DNA of 64,000 nucleotides, from NCBI RefSeq assembly GCF_024189315.1, contig NZ_JAIZEO010000001.1, positions 1,178,001-1,242,000 of the forward strand, read 5' to 3'. The notes under the pieces were generated by a model. That model was not told where the DNA came from. It made no database searches and saw only the letters and a program-made list of their open reading frames with translations. The translations under genes were made by a program, and so were the position numbers. This document shows, piece by piece, positions 34,581-43,983 of the stretch. How positions within the stretch are numbered: position 1 is the stretch's first letter; every line of letters begins with the position of its first letter. Source of the stretch: Halobacillus sp. A5 (GTDB taxonomy: Bacteria > Bacillota > Bacilli > Bacillales > Halobacillaceae).

Positions 34581-36053
34581 CTAGAACCATCGCTGGGTAA
34601 GCATTTTCTTTCTTGTGTAAAAGTTCACTCCATCTTTTCCGTTAGCGTGAAGATCTCCATAGAAAGATTTCTTCGCACCGGAAAACGGGAAGAAAGCCAT
34701 CGGAGCAGGCACATTAACGTTTACTCCAAGCATGCCTGCATCCATCTCTTCTCTAAACTGCCTGACCGCTTCGCCACTGGAGGTGTAGATAACAGCTCCG
34801 TTTGCAAATTCAGAGTTATTAGCTGTCTCAATAGCTTCACTTAATGTATCCGTACGGACAATACTGAGAACAGGAGCGAAGATTTCATCTTTCCATATCT
34901 CCATTTCTTCCGTTACATAGTCGAAAATGGTAGCTCCTAAAAAGTAACCGGTCTCATGCTCACGCAGTTCCAGTCTTCCGTCTCTTACTAATTTTGCGTT
35001 TTCCTTCTCTCCTTGCTCAATGTAATTAACTACCCTGTCTCTATGTGTTTCCCGAATCAGCGGACCGAGACTTGTTGTTTCTTCTAAACCATCGCCAACG
35101 TTGAGCTCATCGGCCGCCTGCTTGATCTTTTCTACTAATTGATCTCCTACATCGCCAACAGCAACGACTACTGAGCAAGCCATACAGCGTTCTCCCGCAC
35201 TTCCAAAAGCCGCATTGATAATACCTTCTACCGACTTATCTAAATGACAGTCAGGCATAACAATCGAGTGGTTTTTGGCGCCGGCCAGAGCTTGTACACG
35301 TTTTCCATGATTGGCTGCAGTTTTGTAAATGTACTCAGCGACAGGCTGAGATCCAACAAAAGAAATCGCATCTACTTCCTCATGCTCCAGCAGCCCATTA
35401 ACGACATCATGTGCGCCGTTAACAAGATTAAGTACACCTTTTGGCAGTCCGGATTCCTGCATGAGCTCTACAAGAAATTTAGCTAAAATAGGCGTTCGTT
35501 CTGAAGGCTTCAATACAAAGGTGTTTCCACAGGCAATCGCCAGAGGAAACATCCAGAGCGGTACCATCATAGGGAAGTTAAACGGTGTGATGCCTCCGAC
35601 CACTCCAAGCGGATAACGGTACATCCCGGAGTCAATTCCATCTGCAATATCAGGCAGCATTTCTCCCATCATTAACGACGGAGCCCCCGCAGCAAATTCA
35701 ACGCATTCAATACCCCGCTGCACCTCTCCCATTGCATCTTTTTTTGTTTTACCATTTTCTTGTGTGATGACCTTTGCTAATTCTTCGTGATGCTCCTTTA
35801 ATTTCTGCTGATATTCAAACAGTACCCTTACCCGCTTAGTTACAGGGGTTTTGCTCCAGGTTTTAAAAGCTTCTCTTGCTGAACGAACAGCATGATCTAC
35901 ATCTTCTTTCGATGAAATCGGAACTTTGGCGATAATTTCCCCAGTTGCAGGGTTCGGTACTTCCTCAAACTGCTCTCCTTTTGAAGTTACCCACTCCCCG
36001 TTAATAAAGTTTTGAATCATCATTTGATTAGACTTCGAGAAAGTTGTCTCCAT
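34581..36053 (-). CDS. mmsA: CoA-acylating methylmalonate-semialdehyde dehydrogenase
   Basis: A 490-residue aldehyde dehydrogenase of the MmsA/IolA type. It shows the active-site Cys in [15 protein letters not shown] (about residue 288; MMSDH signature GERCMA), the NAD segment [25 protein letters not shown] in the middle of the chain, and [11 protein letters not shown]. It converts malonate or methylmalonate semialdehyde with CoA and NAD to acetyl- or propionyl-CoA, closing the pyrimidine pathway. No inositol genes are nearby, so it is not acting as IolA here. Confidence 0.92.
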   Translation of the reverse strand: METTFSKSNQMMIQNFINGEWVTSKGEQFEEVPNPATGEIIAKVPISSKEDVDHAVRSAREAFKTWSKTPVTKRVRVLFEYQQKLKEHHEELAKVITQENGKTKKDAMGEVQRGIECVEFAAGAPSLMMGEMLPDIADGIDSGMYRYPLGVVGGITPFNFPMMVPLWMFPLAIACGNTFVLKPSERTPILAKFLVELMQESGLPKGVLNLVNGAHDVVNGLLEHEEVDAISFVGSQPVAEYIYKTAANHGKRVQALAGAKNHSIVMPDCHLDKSVEGIINAAFGSAGERCMACSVVVAVGDVGDQLVEKIKQAADELNVGDGLEETTSLGPLIRETHRDRVVNYIEQGEKENAKLVRDGRLELREHETGYFLGATIFDYVTEEMEIWKDEIFAPVLSIVRTDTLSEAIETANNSEFANGAVIYTSSGEAVRQFREEMDAGMLGVNVNVPAPMAFFPFSGAKKSFYGDLHANGKDGVNFYTRKKMLTQRWF

Positions 36054-36186
36054 TATTTCACCTCAATTGTAAGATTCTGTTTCTTATACTCCCTTCATTA
36101 TAAATTCAGAATATTTCAACATCAATAGACGAATTGTAAAATCAGTCCTGACTAAAATTGACACTATGACAGTCCCTATTTAATTT

Positions 36187-36223
36187 AAAAAAAGCCGTCC
36201 AAATCACAAATGGACGGGCTTTT
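36187..36223 (-). terminator. Terminator at the end of the germinant receptor transcript
   Basis: Minus strand GCCCGTCCA..TGGACGGC hairpin followed by seven T. The nearest upstream minus-strand gene is the GerKB-type gene at 36502, so the operon's 3' end would run antisense through the small plus-strand gene 36285-36515. Confidence 0.65.
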
Positions 36224-36284
36224 CATTCCTTGATGGATATTTTTTTCTTCGACTCAAATAATAGAAAAAAAGAAGGGATCATGT

Positions 36285-36515
36285 ATGAAAATTATTACTA
36301 TCTTTATTTTTACACTTTCCTCGATGTTGTTAATTACTTTTGGGCTCGATTTGTTAATAGGAATAGACCGAAGCTTAGCGATATCCAACCTACTTAACCC
36401 TTTTTGGGTAATGGAACCTTTTGAATACTTTATTATTGCTCTATTGGCTGCTATCCCTTTAGTAAGCATACTCGTTACATTTCTATCTAAAAAGAAAAAG
36501 CTTAACGAGGACTAA
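36285..36515 (+). CDS. Small two-helix membrane protein
   Basis: A 76-residue protein with two hydrophobic segments (about residues 3-26 and 45-66) and a basic end (SKKKKLNED). GAAGGGA precedes the ATG. Its last 14 bases overlap the 3' end of the convergent GerKB-type gene. Small membrane proteins of unknown role are often found at ger loci, and some (GerD-like or YndE-associated) affect germination; a link here is only positional. Confidence 0.55.
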   Translation: MKIITIFIFTLSSMLLITFGLDLLIGIDRSLAISNLLNPFWVMEPFEYFIIALLAAIPLVSILVTFLSKKKKLNED

Positions 36516-37596
36516 GACGCCTTCGTATTAAAGCAGTAATAAGTAAAATTATTGGAATGCCCATTTGGACGGGAAGGGAAATATAATAAGTCACCATGTC
36601 TAATCCTTCACTATTGTGATCAACCGAGCTGCTTGCCACTGCCATAGAGGAAATTAGAATTACAATGCTGAACGGAATAATTAATTTTTTATAATTTGGA
36701 ACTTTAAACAATTCTGCAGCGCTTATAAGTGCTGCGTAGAAAAAAATAGCAATCTTAAAGAAACCTCCTATCATAAGGGTCATGACGACAGCGACATCTA
36801 ACCGCTGAAATAAACCGGTTATATCCACAAGTCCTATAGCTGCAAGCATAGGAAACGTAGATCGGGCGGCTATATAAACACCCAGGATAGTAATGTCCAT
36901 TATCACTACCCATATCAGCAGCATCCCGCTTAATCCCATGGCCGGCCAGGCCGCCCTTATGCCGAGTTGAGGTCGATTTAAATAGGGGAGAAGCATGGTG
37001 AATACAATCATTTCCCCAAAAGGAAACGTGTAAGTCAGCGGAACTGTACTTAATACCGGACCCCACCCGTTTTCAAGAACAGGCAGTAATTGGCTGAAAT
37101 CCATTTCCCCGGAAACAAATACCATTGTGGTACCTATTGCCCCTACTAAGATTAACAATAAAAAAAATATTTCTCCTGTTCTTGCAAGTACTTCAATCCC
37201 ATAGTGCAATACAAAAGCAACCGTCAGTATCATTATGGCATTAATTATAAACAGCGGCGTATAGTTATAGGTTGAAGCCGTTAACAATTCCCCAAAATCA
37301 CGCAAATCCCTTACACCAATGTACAGAAAGTAAATGAAGTACAACACCCCTGCCATGAACCCCGCGTACTTTCCGAGTATTTCTTTTGAATAGCCGATGA
37401 GAGTGCATTCTGGATAAAATCGATAGAGTACGTAATAGACCAGAAAAAAAATCACCCCTATTATTAAACCAAACAGGACGGCCAGCCAGGCGTCTTTTTC
37501 AGCACTGAGTCCTGGATTAATCACAATTGCCGTGCCTAATTCAAATAAAATAATTAATACAAAAAGCTGCCAGCCATTTATTTTTGCTTTCTCCAT
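36502..37596 (-). CDS. Germinant receptor B subunit (GerKB/GerAB family)
   Basis: A 364-residue permease-like protein with about ten membrane helices and the family's start (INGWQLFVLIILFELGTAIV) and YLFYIYFLYIGVRDL-like helix around residue 90. The B subunit belongs to the APC superfamily and binds the nutrient germinant in the spore inner membrane. It is third in an A-C-B operon. The germinant cannot be inferred. Confidence 0.9.
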   Translation of the reverse strand: MEKAKINGWQLFVLIILFELGTAIVINPGLSAEKDAWLAVLFGLIIGVIFFLVYYVLYRFYPECTLIGYSKEILGKYAGFMAGVLYFIYFLYIGVRDLRDFGELLTASTYNYTPLFIINAIMILTVAFVLHYGIEVLARTGEIFFLLLILVGAIGTTMVFVSGEMDFSQLLPVLENGWGPVLSTVPLTYTFPFGEMIVFTMLLPYLNRPQLGIRAAWPAMGLSGMLLIWVVIMDITILGVYIAARSTFPMLAAIGLVDITGLFQRLDVAVVMTLMIGGFFKIAIFFYAALISAAELFKVPNYKKLIIPFSIVILISSMAVASSSVDHNSEGLDMVTYYISLPVQMGIPIILLITALIRRRLSPR

Positions 37597-37632
37597 TCCT
37601 CCACCCGCCTTCCCTGCCTCTGTTTGAATTTA

Positions 37633-38853
37633 TTAATTTTCATTATTACTTTTCTGTAGAATTAAAGGCTTAGTTCTTAAACCCGTTTTTCTTATAAAAA
37701 ATTTAGTGTTCACATTCACGTCCATTTCAGAAAATGTCTCATCCCAATTTTCCCTCATGCTTTTCCACTCTTCAGGATGACTTTGATTTACCGTCTCTCC
37801 AAAACCAAAAAGATCAATTTCTTGTTCCTGGGCAATCTTTACTGCCTGTATGACTTCCTGTTCAATTTCTGATCCAAAATCTTCATTAAGCTGATAAATA
37901 ATTTCAGGGTCAGTAAGATCCATAGGACAGGCTGCCTCTTCAATTGGGCCTTCTCCCCTGATATCTACAGTGATCTCCGGTTTACCATCATGAATAGAGG
38001 CTGATAGTTTGGTTGTAGAATAACGAACTTCTGCAGCAATATACTCTTCATTTTCGTCGCATTTAAAAGTGAGCACCGTGCGTTTAATCTCGTCCTGCAC
38101 CCAGGCCATTCCGCGGGCTTCTTTGTCATCGAGCCAGCCTTGAAGCTTACCCTCTTTAAACATACCTACTCCACTGAGTTCAACGTAACTTTCGGGGACG
38201 GCTTCCTTGTTTTTGTCTTCTTTCTGTCCTTCGTTCATATTTCCTACAAGAGAAACACCGCTCAAAGATAAACTCTTTGTATCACTGGATAATGTTTGTA
38301 CGACATCCTTAATATTTCTACTGGGAGTCTCCCCCCACACTTCTGTCGTCTTTTGCGAAGTTTCCTCAATCTTCATCGCAGGAATTCTCTCCATAGGGTT
38401 AAGAATACTCAATATGGAATTTGCCTGGCTTTCTCTGGCAAGGAGTACTAGGGCGGTCGGTCGGAATCCATAATATCGTTCCGTGAAATCCATTACTTCA
38501 AAGAGACTCTCTTCTCTTGCTAATTCTTCTCCAAGGACCAGCACCACCATATGTGAAAAGCTGAGATTGCGAGGTACCTGGGTTGAAATTTTCCTGGTGG
38601 TTTCAAATATGTTTTTTCCTGTTTCCGTATAAGTAGTAACAGAAGTGCCTTCTCCAGTATCTCCTGTCATTTGCCCTCCAGTCACCTGTCCGGGATTTAC
38701 TATTTGAAAAGAAACCTTGTATAAATCATCTTCTGTTTTGTCGATTCCCATTCCCATTACCAGCGCAACCTCTTCTAACTCATTGTGGTCCCAGCAGCCC
38801 GTTAAAATAGTCAGTCCGAATAAAACGAAAAATACAGAAATACCACGTCTCAT
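37633..38853 (-). CDS. Germinant receptor C subunit lipoprotein (GerKC/GerAC family)
   Basis: A 406-residue lipoprotein: signal peptide with lipobox LTILTGCWDHNELEE (Cys at about residue 20), the conserved VALVMGMGIDKTEDD segment and VEVLAR-type LVLLARESQANSILSI. C subunits sit on the outer face of the spore inner membrane and are diacylglycerylated. It lies between the A and B genes with 20- and 36-nt gaps. Confidence 0.9.
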   Translation of the reverse strand: MRRGISVFFVLFGLTILTGCWDHNELEEVALVMGMGIDKTEDDLYKVSFQIVNPGQVTGGQMTGDTGEGTSVTTYTETGKNIFETTRKISTQVPRNLSFSHMVVLVLGEELAREESLFEVMDFTERYYGFRPTALVLLARESQANSILSILNPMERIPAMKIEETSQKTTEVWGETPSRNIKDVVQTLSSDTKSLSLSGVSLVGNMNEGQKEDKNKEAVPESYVELSGVGMFKEGKLQGWLDDKEARGMAWVQDEIKRTVLTFKCDENEEYIAAEVRYSTTKLSASIHDGKPEITVDIRGEGPIEEAACPMDLTDPEIIYQLNEDFGSEIEQEVIQAVKIAQEQEIDLFGFGETVNQSHPEEWKSMRENWDETFSEMDVNVNTKFFIRKTGLRTKPLILQKSNNEN

Positions 38854-38873
38854 TTAATCACCCTGTTCTTTCT

Positions 38874-40466
38874 TCAGTTACCATTGTGGTTATCCGAAGG
38901 AGATGGTTTATTCCCTCGTGCTTGTCGTTTATTGTTTTGTTGACTAACCAGCCTTGGCCGGGAATCTAAAGACCATAAAGGCCTCCGGATAATAGTGTCC
39001 TTAAAATCTGCCGGTATAAATGGAGCAAAAGGACTCAGGTAAGGAATTCCAAACGATCTTAGACTGGTCAAGTGAGCGATGAGAATAAATAAAGCCACAA
39101 ACACACCATAGAGGCCAAAGCCACCAGCCAAAATCATCATTAAGAAACGCAGCAGTCGAGGTGCCACGGCAATATTATAAGAAGGAGTAGCAAAGCTTGC
39201 GATTCCAGTAAAAGCGACAACAATTATAGTAGTAGGAGATACTATACCAGCTTGTACAGCTGCCTGCCCAAGTACAAGCGCCCCTACTATAGAAACAGCC
39301 TGGCCTACAGCACGTGGCATACGCAGGCCGGCTTCACGGATAATTTCAAAGGTGAATTCCATAATAAGCACCTCAACTATAACCGGAAAAGGAACCCCTT
39401 CATGCTGGGCAGCCAAGCTGATTAATAAAGATGTCGGAATCATCTGAGGATGAAAGGTTGTTAAAGCAATATAAAGAGAAGGTGTTAGGATTGAAATAAT
39501 ATACGAGATGATCCTTAACATTCGTAAAAATGAACCGATAAGGTAGTTTTGATAATAGTCTGAAGGCGATTGAAAAAATTGAATAAACAAAGCTGGCACT
39601 ACTAATACAAAAGGGGTTCCGTCAACAATGACAGCAATACGTCCTTCGAGCAAATTCCCAACAACAGCATCCGGACGCTCCGAATTATAGATCGTGGGAA
39701 ACGGAGTAAAAGCGTTATCCTGAATATATTCCTCGATATTCCCAGATTCAATAATGTCCTCGACTTCAATTTTATTTAATCGCTTTTTCACTTCCCGTAA
39801 TACTTTTTCGTTAACCGTTCCTTTTATGTAAACAAGAGCGGTATCCGTTTTGGTTATACTTCCTACCTGCTGGGTTTCCACCCGTAAGTTAGGGCTTTTA
39901 ATGTATCGGCGGATTAATGCTACGTTGGTTCCGATCGATTCAGTAAAAGCCACCTTGGGGCCTCGAATGACTAATTGTGTTGAGGGTTCAGTTATCTCAC
40001 GAGTTTGCCCGCCTTTAGTGTTTGCGGTAATGGCCTCGTTATATCCATCCAGAAGGATAACCGTCTCCCCATTGAGAATTGTTAAAAGTAACTTATTCCA
40101 GTCTGATACCATCACGATATTATTAATAGACAGGGCACGATCTCTGACGATATCAAACATATCCTTTTGAGAGTAAGCCGCCTCTTTTAACGGATCTTCT
40201 ACTTTCAGCGATTCCTCGATAAATTTATTAGCTTTCTTATCATCCACTAATCCGCTTATATATACGACAGCAGCTGCGGCAGGTGATTCTGTTCCCAGCT
40301 CAAAATAGCGAATAACCAGATCGCTGCTATCGCCAAGTTCATCCTTTATCTTAATTAAGTTCTCTTCTAACTTTTTCTCAAGAACCTTTACCTCTTTCTC
40401 AGGTGAAGGATTTTCTGTTCTGTTTAGTTTCTTCAATTTATTTCTGCAGCGATCCCAAAAGTTCAT
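38874..40466 (-). CDS. Germinant receptor A subunit (GerKA/GerAA family)
   Basis: A 530-residue protein: a soluble N-terminal domain (about residues 1-280, DWNKLLLTILNGETVILLDGY), the hallmark EGRIAVIVDGTPFVLVVPALFIQFFQSPSDYYQ (in the middle, about 290-325), then four or five membrane helices with PRAVGQAVSIVGALVLGQAAVQAGIVSP. With B and C it forms the receptor that senses nutrients and opens spore ion channels. It heads the operon; expression in the forespore by sigma-G is expected but I did not define the promoter. Confidence 0.92.
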   Translation of the reverse strand: MNFWDRCRNKLKKLNRTENPSPEKEVKVLEKKLEENLIKIKDELGDSSDLVIRYFELGTESPAAAAVVYISGLVDDKKANKFIEESLKVEDPLKEAAYSQKDMFDIVRDRALSINNIVMVSDWNKLLLTILNGETVILLDGYNEAITANTKGGQTREITEPSTQLVIRGPKVAFTESIGTNVALIRRYIKSPNLRVETQQVGSITKTDTALVYIKGTVNEKVLREVKKRLNKIEVEDIIESGNIEEYIQDNAFTPFPTIYNSERPDAVVGNLLEGRIAVIVDGTPFVLVVPALFIQFFQSPSDYYQNYLIGSFLRMLRIISYIISILTPSLYIALTTFHPQMIPTSLLISLAAQHEGVPFPVIVEVLIMEFTFEIIREAGLRMPRAVGQAVSIVGALVLGQAAVQAGIVSPTTIIVVAFTGIASFATPSYNIAVAPRLLRFLMMILAGGFGLYGVFVALFILIAHLTSLRSFGIPYLSPFAPFIPADFKDTIIRRPLWSLDSRPRLVSQQNNKRQARGNKPSPSDNHNGN

Positions 40467-40651
40467 TGCCCTACCTCATTACAATTGACTTTATTACTTC
40501 ATGATGGACAGCCCATGAGGTTTTTAAACTGTTATCTAGAGAAAACTCCGGGTTTTCGGAAAGCCTCCTTTTTCTATAGTACAACCAATGACTAATCCTC
40601 GTTTGATTGGGCAATCTTAATGTTGACCACATTTACTGAGGAGGAGACTTA

Positions 40652-41515
40652 GTGACACAACAAAAGAAAGAAATTCAGCCCAAACAGCACCAGGTGCGCC
40701 AGCCCGGACAGGAACACAAGATGACGCCCCTCCCTCAATATGAAGATCCAAACTATAATGGAAGCAGAAAACTAGACCAGAAAACAGCGGTCATTACCGG
40801 CGGGGACAGCGGTATAGGAAGATCGGTAAGCTTATACTTTGCAAAGGAAGGAGCGAATATAGCAATTATCTACCTTGACGAGCATCAAGACGCAGAATAT
40901 ACAAAGAAGCTCGTAGAGAAAGAAGGAAGGGAGTGCTTGCTGATCAGTGGAAATGCCGGCAACGCAGGGTTTTGTGAGAAAGCTGCAGCTCAAGTAATAG
41001 AAGAGTTTGGAAAAATTGATATTTTAGTCAACAACGCTGCTGTTCAATATCCTCAAGAAGACTTTTTAAACATTTCAAATGAACAAATGGAACAAACCTT
41101 CCGCACCAACTTTTTCTCATATTTTTATATAACTAAAGCCGTTCTTCCCCACCTTAATAAAGGAAGTTCGATCATAAATACATCCTCCATTACTGCTTAT
41201 GCAGGCAACGAACAACTAATTGATTATACTTCTACAAAAGGTGCGATTACATCCTTTACACGTGCCCTCTCTAAGTCACTGGTCAGCAAGGGGATTCGAG
41301 TAAACGGTGTAGCCCCCGGCCCCATATGGACGCCTTTAATCGCATCGAGCTTTGACGCAGAAAAAGTAGCCGAATTCGGCTCTGATAACCCTATGGGACG
41401 AGCGGGCCAGCCTAAAGAAGTGGCTCCTGCATTTGTTTACTTAGCCAGTAATGATTCATCTTATGTAACAGGTCAAATGATCCACGTAAATGGCGGAATA
41501 ATAATAAATGGATAA
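40652..41515 (+). CDS. SDR-family oxidoreductase, GSP39-like
   Basis: A 287-residue short-chain dehydrogenase with an extra N-terminal arm of about 40 residues (HKMTPLPQYEDPNYNGSRKL). It has the NAD(P) motif TGGDSGIGRSVSLYFAKEGAN, NNAAVQYP, catalytic Ser in SSITAY, and YTSTKGA (Tyr-x-x-x-Lys). The arm and length match YdaD/GSP39-type general stress proteins of Bacillus, usually sigma-B controlled. The start is GTG with GAGGAGGAGA upstream. Substrate unknown. Confidence 0.88.
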   Translation: MTQQKKEIQPKQHQVRQPGQEHKMTPLPQYEDPNYNGSRKLDQKTAVITGGDSGIGRSVSLYFAKEGANIAIIYLDEHQDAEYTKKLVEKEGRECLLISGNAGNAGFCEKAAAQVIEEFGKIDILVNNAAVQYPQEDFLNISNEQMEQTFRTNFFSYFYITKAVLPHLNKGSSIINTSSITAYAGNEQLIDYTSTKGAITSFTRALSKSLVSKGIRVNGVAPGPIWTPLIASSFDAEKVAEFGSDNPMGRAGQPKEVAPAFVYLASNDSSYVTGQMIHVNGGIIING

Positions 41516-41520
41516 AAGAA

Positions 41521-41548
41521 GGAGCTGAATTAAAATCAGCTCCCTTTT
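41521..41548 (+). terminator. Terminator of the SDR gene
   Basis: GGAGCTGA / TCAGCTCC stem with a 7-nt loop, followed by six T, 5 nt past the stop. Confidence 0.85.
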
Positions 41549-41665
41549 TTCAGCAAATATAGTAATCATTTTTCACTTCATATGGTTAATAGTCTTATCA
41601 AACAGTCTCATCTGTTCATAGGATAGATCGTACCACTATATTAATAGGAAGGACGGTGACTATAT

Positions 41666-41992
41666 ATGGGATGTAATCGTAATAATAATGTAGGTGGAGC
41701 TTCTGACAATCGAAGAAACGGCAGGAACCGCAGAATTGCAGGAATATCAGATAACAATAGAAGGAATTGCAACGGGAACGGGAACGGAAACGGCAATGAT
41801 GTAGCAGGTGTGTCTGACAACAATGACTTCAGAGTACCAGTACGTGCTTTTATCGACGGCAACGAATTTTGCAGAGCGGTAAACCGTTGTATTGAAGATG
41901 ATGTGTTAGCTGAAGCAGAGGAAATAAGAAGAAGAAGAAGAAAGCGTCGTCGCAGAGGGAACATGTGGGAAAGGCTAGGTTTGTGGTTCTAG
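41666..41992 (+). CDS. Asn-rich, Arg-rich small protein, possibly spore-associated
   Basis: A 108-residue protein in three parts: an Asn/Gly/Arg low-complexity stretch with (NG)n repeats (residues 1-45, CNGNGNGNGNDVAG), a short folded-looking segment (FRVPVRAFIDGNEFCRAVNRCIEDDVL, about 55-81), and a highly basic arginine block before the end MWERLGLWF. Asn/Gly-rich and Arg-rich proteins are frequent in spore coats. A plausible ribosome binding site (AGGACGGTG) precedes the ATG. No family recognised. Confidence 0.6.
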   Translation: MGCNRNNNVGGASDNRRNGRNRRIAGISDNNRRNCNGNGNGNGNDVAGVSDNNDFRVPVRAFIDGNEFCRAVNRCIEDDVLAEAEEIRRRRRKRRRRGNMWERLGLWF

Positions 41993-42056
41993 GTTGTTGA
42001 ATCCATCTCACCCCCGACGGGATTCTTCATCATATCCAGCATAAAGAACCTGATTG

Positions 42057-42114
42057 AAAGACGTGTACTGAATTTCATGAGAAGCATAGGGCGTGAAATT
42101 CATCACGTCTTTTT
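42057..42114. terminator. Long terminator hairpin after the Asn-rich gene
   Basis: Outer stem AAAGACGTG / CACGTCTTT and inner stem TGAATTTCA / TGAAATTCA with a 15-nt loop, ending in TTTTT on the plus strand. Confidence 0.75.
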
Positions 42115-42138
42115 GTCGTCTTAATTTTTCAAATGAAA

Positions 42139-42195
42139 TGACGCGGCTCCCCTCTGAAGGGAAACCGCGCCATTCCAGCCCTTTGTATGGATGGT
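42139..42195 (-). repeat. tRNA-end/terminator repeat, copy 2
   Basis: On the minus strand this reads AATCGGACCATCCATACAAAG (in two short blocks) and then the hairpin TGGCGCGGTTTCCC..GGGGAGCCGCGTCA. The same order, tRNA 3' end remnant then GC-rich terminator hairpin, is found 1.8 kb away at 43930-44030. Here only about 20 bp of tRNA-like end remain. It lies just past the stop of the yfcC gene and may also serve as its terminator. Confidence 0.6.
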
Positions 42196-42204
42196 CCGAT
42201 TCAT

Positions 42205-43617
42205 CTAGAATGGACCCCAATTAATCATAACTCCAATCGACAGCGTCAAGACGGCAATAACGACCCAGATTAAAAATAAAGGAAACATCCATTTCACCCA
42301 TTTAGCCCATGAAACATTGGCTACGGCTAAGCTGGCCATAAGTATTCCAGAAGTGGGGAAAATACTATTTGTAAGACCGTCTCCAAACTGGTAAGCCTGC
42401 ACAGCCACCTGGCGGGTCACACCCACCATATCAGCCAGCGGTGCAAGCATAGGTATAGAAATCATCGCTTGACCACTTCCTGAATTCACAAGAAAGTTTA
42501 ATAGTCCGTTAGAAACAAACATACCGATAGCAGCTAAAACAGGCGGAAAGCTCTCTAAAGGCACAGCTAAACCATATACGATTGAATCGAGAACCTGGCC
42601 GTCTTCTAATACGACTATCACTGCTCTGGCTAAGCCTACTACCAAAGCTCCATATGCAAGCTTCTTAGTTCCTTCCAGGAAGGTTATCGCAATTGTATTG
42701 TAATGCATCCCCGCTATAACACCCGCAGTGAGTCCAATAAATATAAAGAAAGCTGCCATATCACTGATTTCCCATCCCAGCTGGGTAGAAGCATAAACGA
42801 AAAAAGCTAAGCTCAAACCAACAAAGCTAAGCAAAATCTTATGCCTGGTAGTAAAAGACGCATCCACCTTCTCATCTTCTTCATCAGTTTGATAAATACC
42901 AACTAAGCTTTTCGAAGGATCTTCCATAATTCTTTTTGCATAACGCCATGTGTACCAAATCGTAGTGGCCAGGATAATCACAAATACGATAAATCTAAAA
43001 ACCGCACCCGAAAAAATCGGCAGTCCGGCAATATCTTGAGCGATCCCTACAGTATAAGGATTAATAAACCCCACATTAAACCCTGCAAAATTAGCTCCAA
43101 AAGTGATAGCAACAGCGATAATTGGATCGAGTTTAAGAGTACGTGCGATAATTACACCTATTACAACAAAGGCAATGACAGCATTGGCTACTGCTCCCAC
43201 TGCTCCTCCAAGCGCAAAAACGGTGGAAACTACAGCAATCATCCAAAATTCACGTCCACGGGTCAGATTTATCGCGCGATTAATCCCACCGCGCAGAGCA
43301 CCTGAACGTTCAATAATCTCAAAGGCTCCTCCAGTAAATAACACCATGAAAATAATATCTGCAGATTCTATCATTCCTGTTTGAATCGATCGAAAAATAT
43401 CCATTAAACCGAGAGCAGCGCCGTCAGTTTGAGAATATGTATTAGGTATAACTCGTTCAACCTCATCTACCATTTCTCTCTCAAAAGAGCCGGAAGGTAT
43501 TAAGTAAGTAGCAATAACCGCCAGTAATAAAACTAAAAATAAGATGACATATGTATCAGGCATTTCCCATTTTCTTTGCTTTGGCTCAAAGTTTTCCCTT
43601 TCCTTTGACCTTTTCAT
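42205..43617 (-). CDS. YfcC-family membrane carrier
   Basis: A 470-residue protein of the YfcC/arginine-ornithine-antiporter-like (DcuC-type) superfamily, with 12 or so helices and family segments PDTYVILFLVLLLAVIATYLIPSG (near the start), FTGGAFEIIERSGALRGGINR, and NSGSGQAMISIPMLAPLADMVG with FPTSGILMASLAVA late. The start at 43617 has TGGAGG 12 nt upstream; an upstream in-frame ATG is poorly placed. The family probably exchanges amino acids or peptides, but no substrate is proven. It is flanked by two tRNA-end/terminator repeats. Confidence 0.85.
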   Translation of the reverse strand: MKRSKERENFEPKQRKWEMPDTYVILFLVLLLAVIATYLIPSGSFEREMVDEVERVIPNTYSQTDGAALGLMDIFRSIQTGMIESADIIFMVLFTGGAFEIIERSGALRGGINRAINLTRGREFWMIAVVSTVFALGGAVGAVANAVIAFVVIGVIIARTLKLDPIIAVAITFGANFAGFNVGFINPYTVGIAQDIAGLPIFSGAVFRFIVFVIILATTIWYTWRYAKRIMEDPSKSLVGIYQTDEEDEKVDASFTTRHKILLSFVGLSLAFFVYASTQLGWEISDMAAFFIFIGLTAGVIAGMHYNTIAITFLEGTKKLAYGALVVGLARAVIVVLEDGQVLDSIVYGLAVPLESFPPVLAAIGMFVSNGLLNFLVNSGSGQAMISIPMLAPLADMVGVTRQVAVQAYQFGDGLTNSIFPTSGILMASLAVANVSWAKWVKWMFPLFLIWVVIAVLTLSIGVMINWGPF

Positions 43618-43929
43618 AATAAGTAAAAACCTCCAGTATTTGATTTGGTAAACCATGCTCAATATTTTTATCCCTGCTGCATCTAAACTGATATATATTT
43701 TACAAGTATACAATTCAGAAAATTACGAATCAACGGGGAGGCATATAGTTTTCTATCAACACTCGGCAAATTTAAAAGGGAAACCAGCATTAGAATAAGT
43801 AAAACCGCTGGAAGATGGAGGGATGCTGGTGTTCTAAGAAGAGACTTCACTATGAGGAACAATTATCACTACTTTAATACTTTATAGAGGTATTCCCTCT
43901 TAACTGATTTATAAAGACAAAAAAAGAAG

Positions 43930-43970
43930 TGACGCGGCCTCCCCTATGCTAGGAAACCGCGCCACTCCGG
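43930..43970 (-). repeat. tRNA-end/terminator repeat, copy 3
   Basis: Minus strand TGGCGCGGTTTCCTA..TAGGGGAGGCCGCGTCA hairpin followed by CTTCTTTTTTTG, a complete intrinsic terminator, directly downstream of the tRNA-Val fragment at 43984-44030. It would have terminated the original tRNA transcript. The stretch 43618-43929 upstream of the yfcC start is otherwise without a gene I can support. Confidence 0.7.
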
Positions 43971-43983
43971 CACTTTGTATGGA

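Noticed and set aside
42008-42220. Minus-strand 70-codon frame between the Asn-rich gene and yfcC
   Set aside because: It runs across a long terminator hairpin and the tRNA-end/terminator repeat and has no ribosome binding site.
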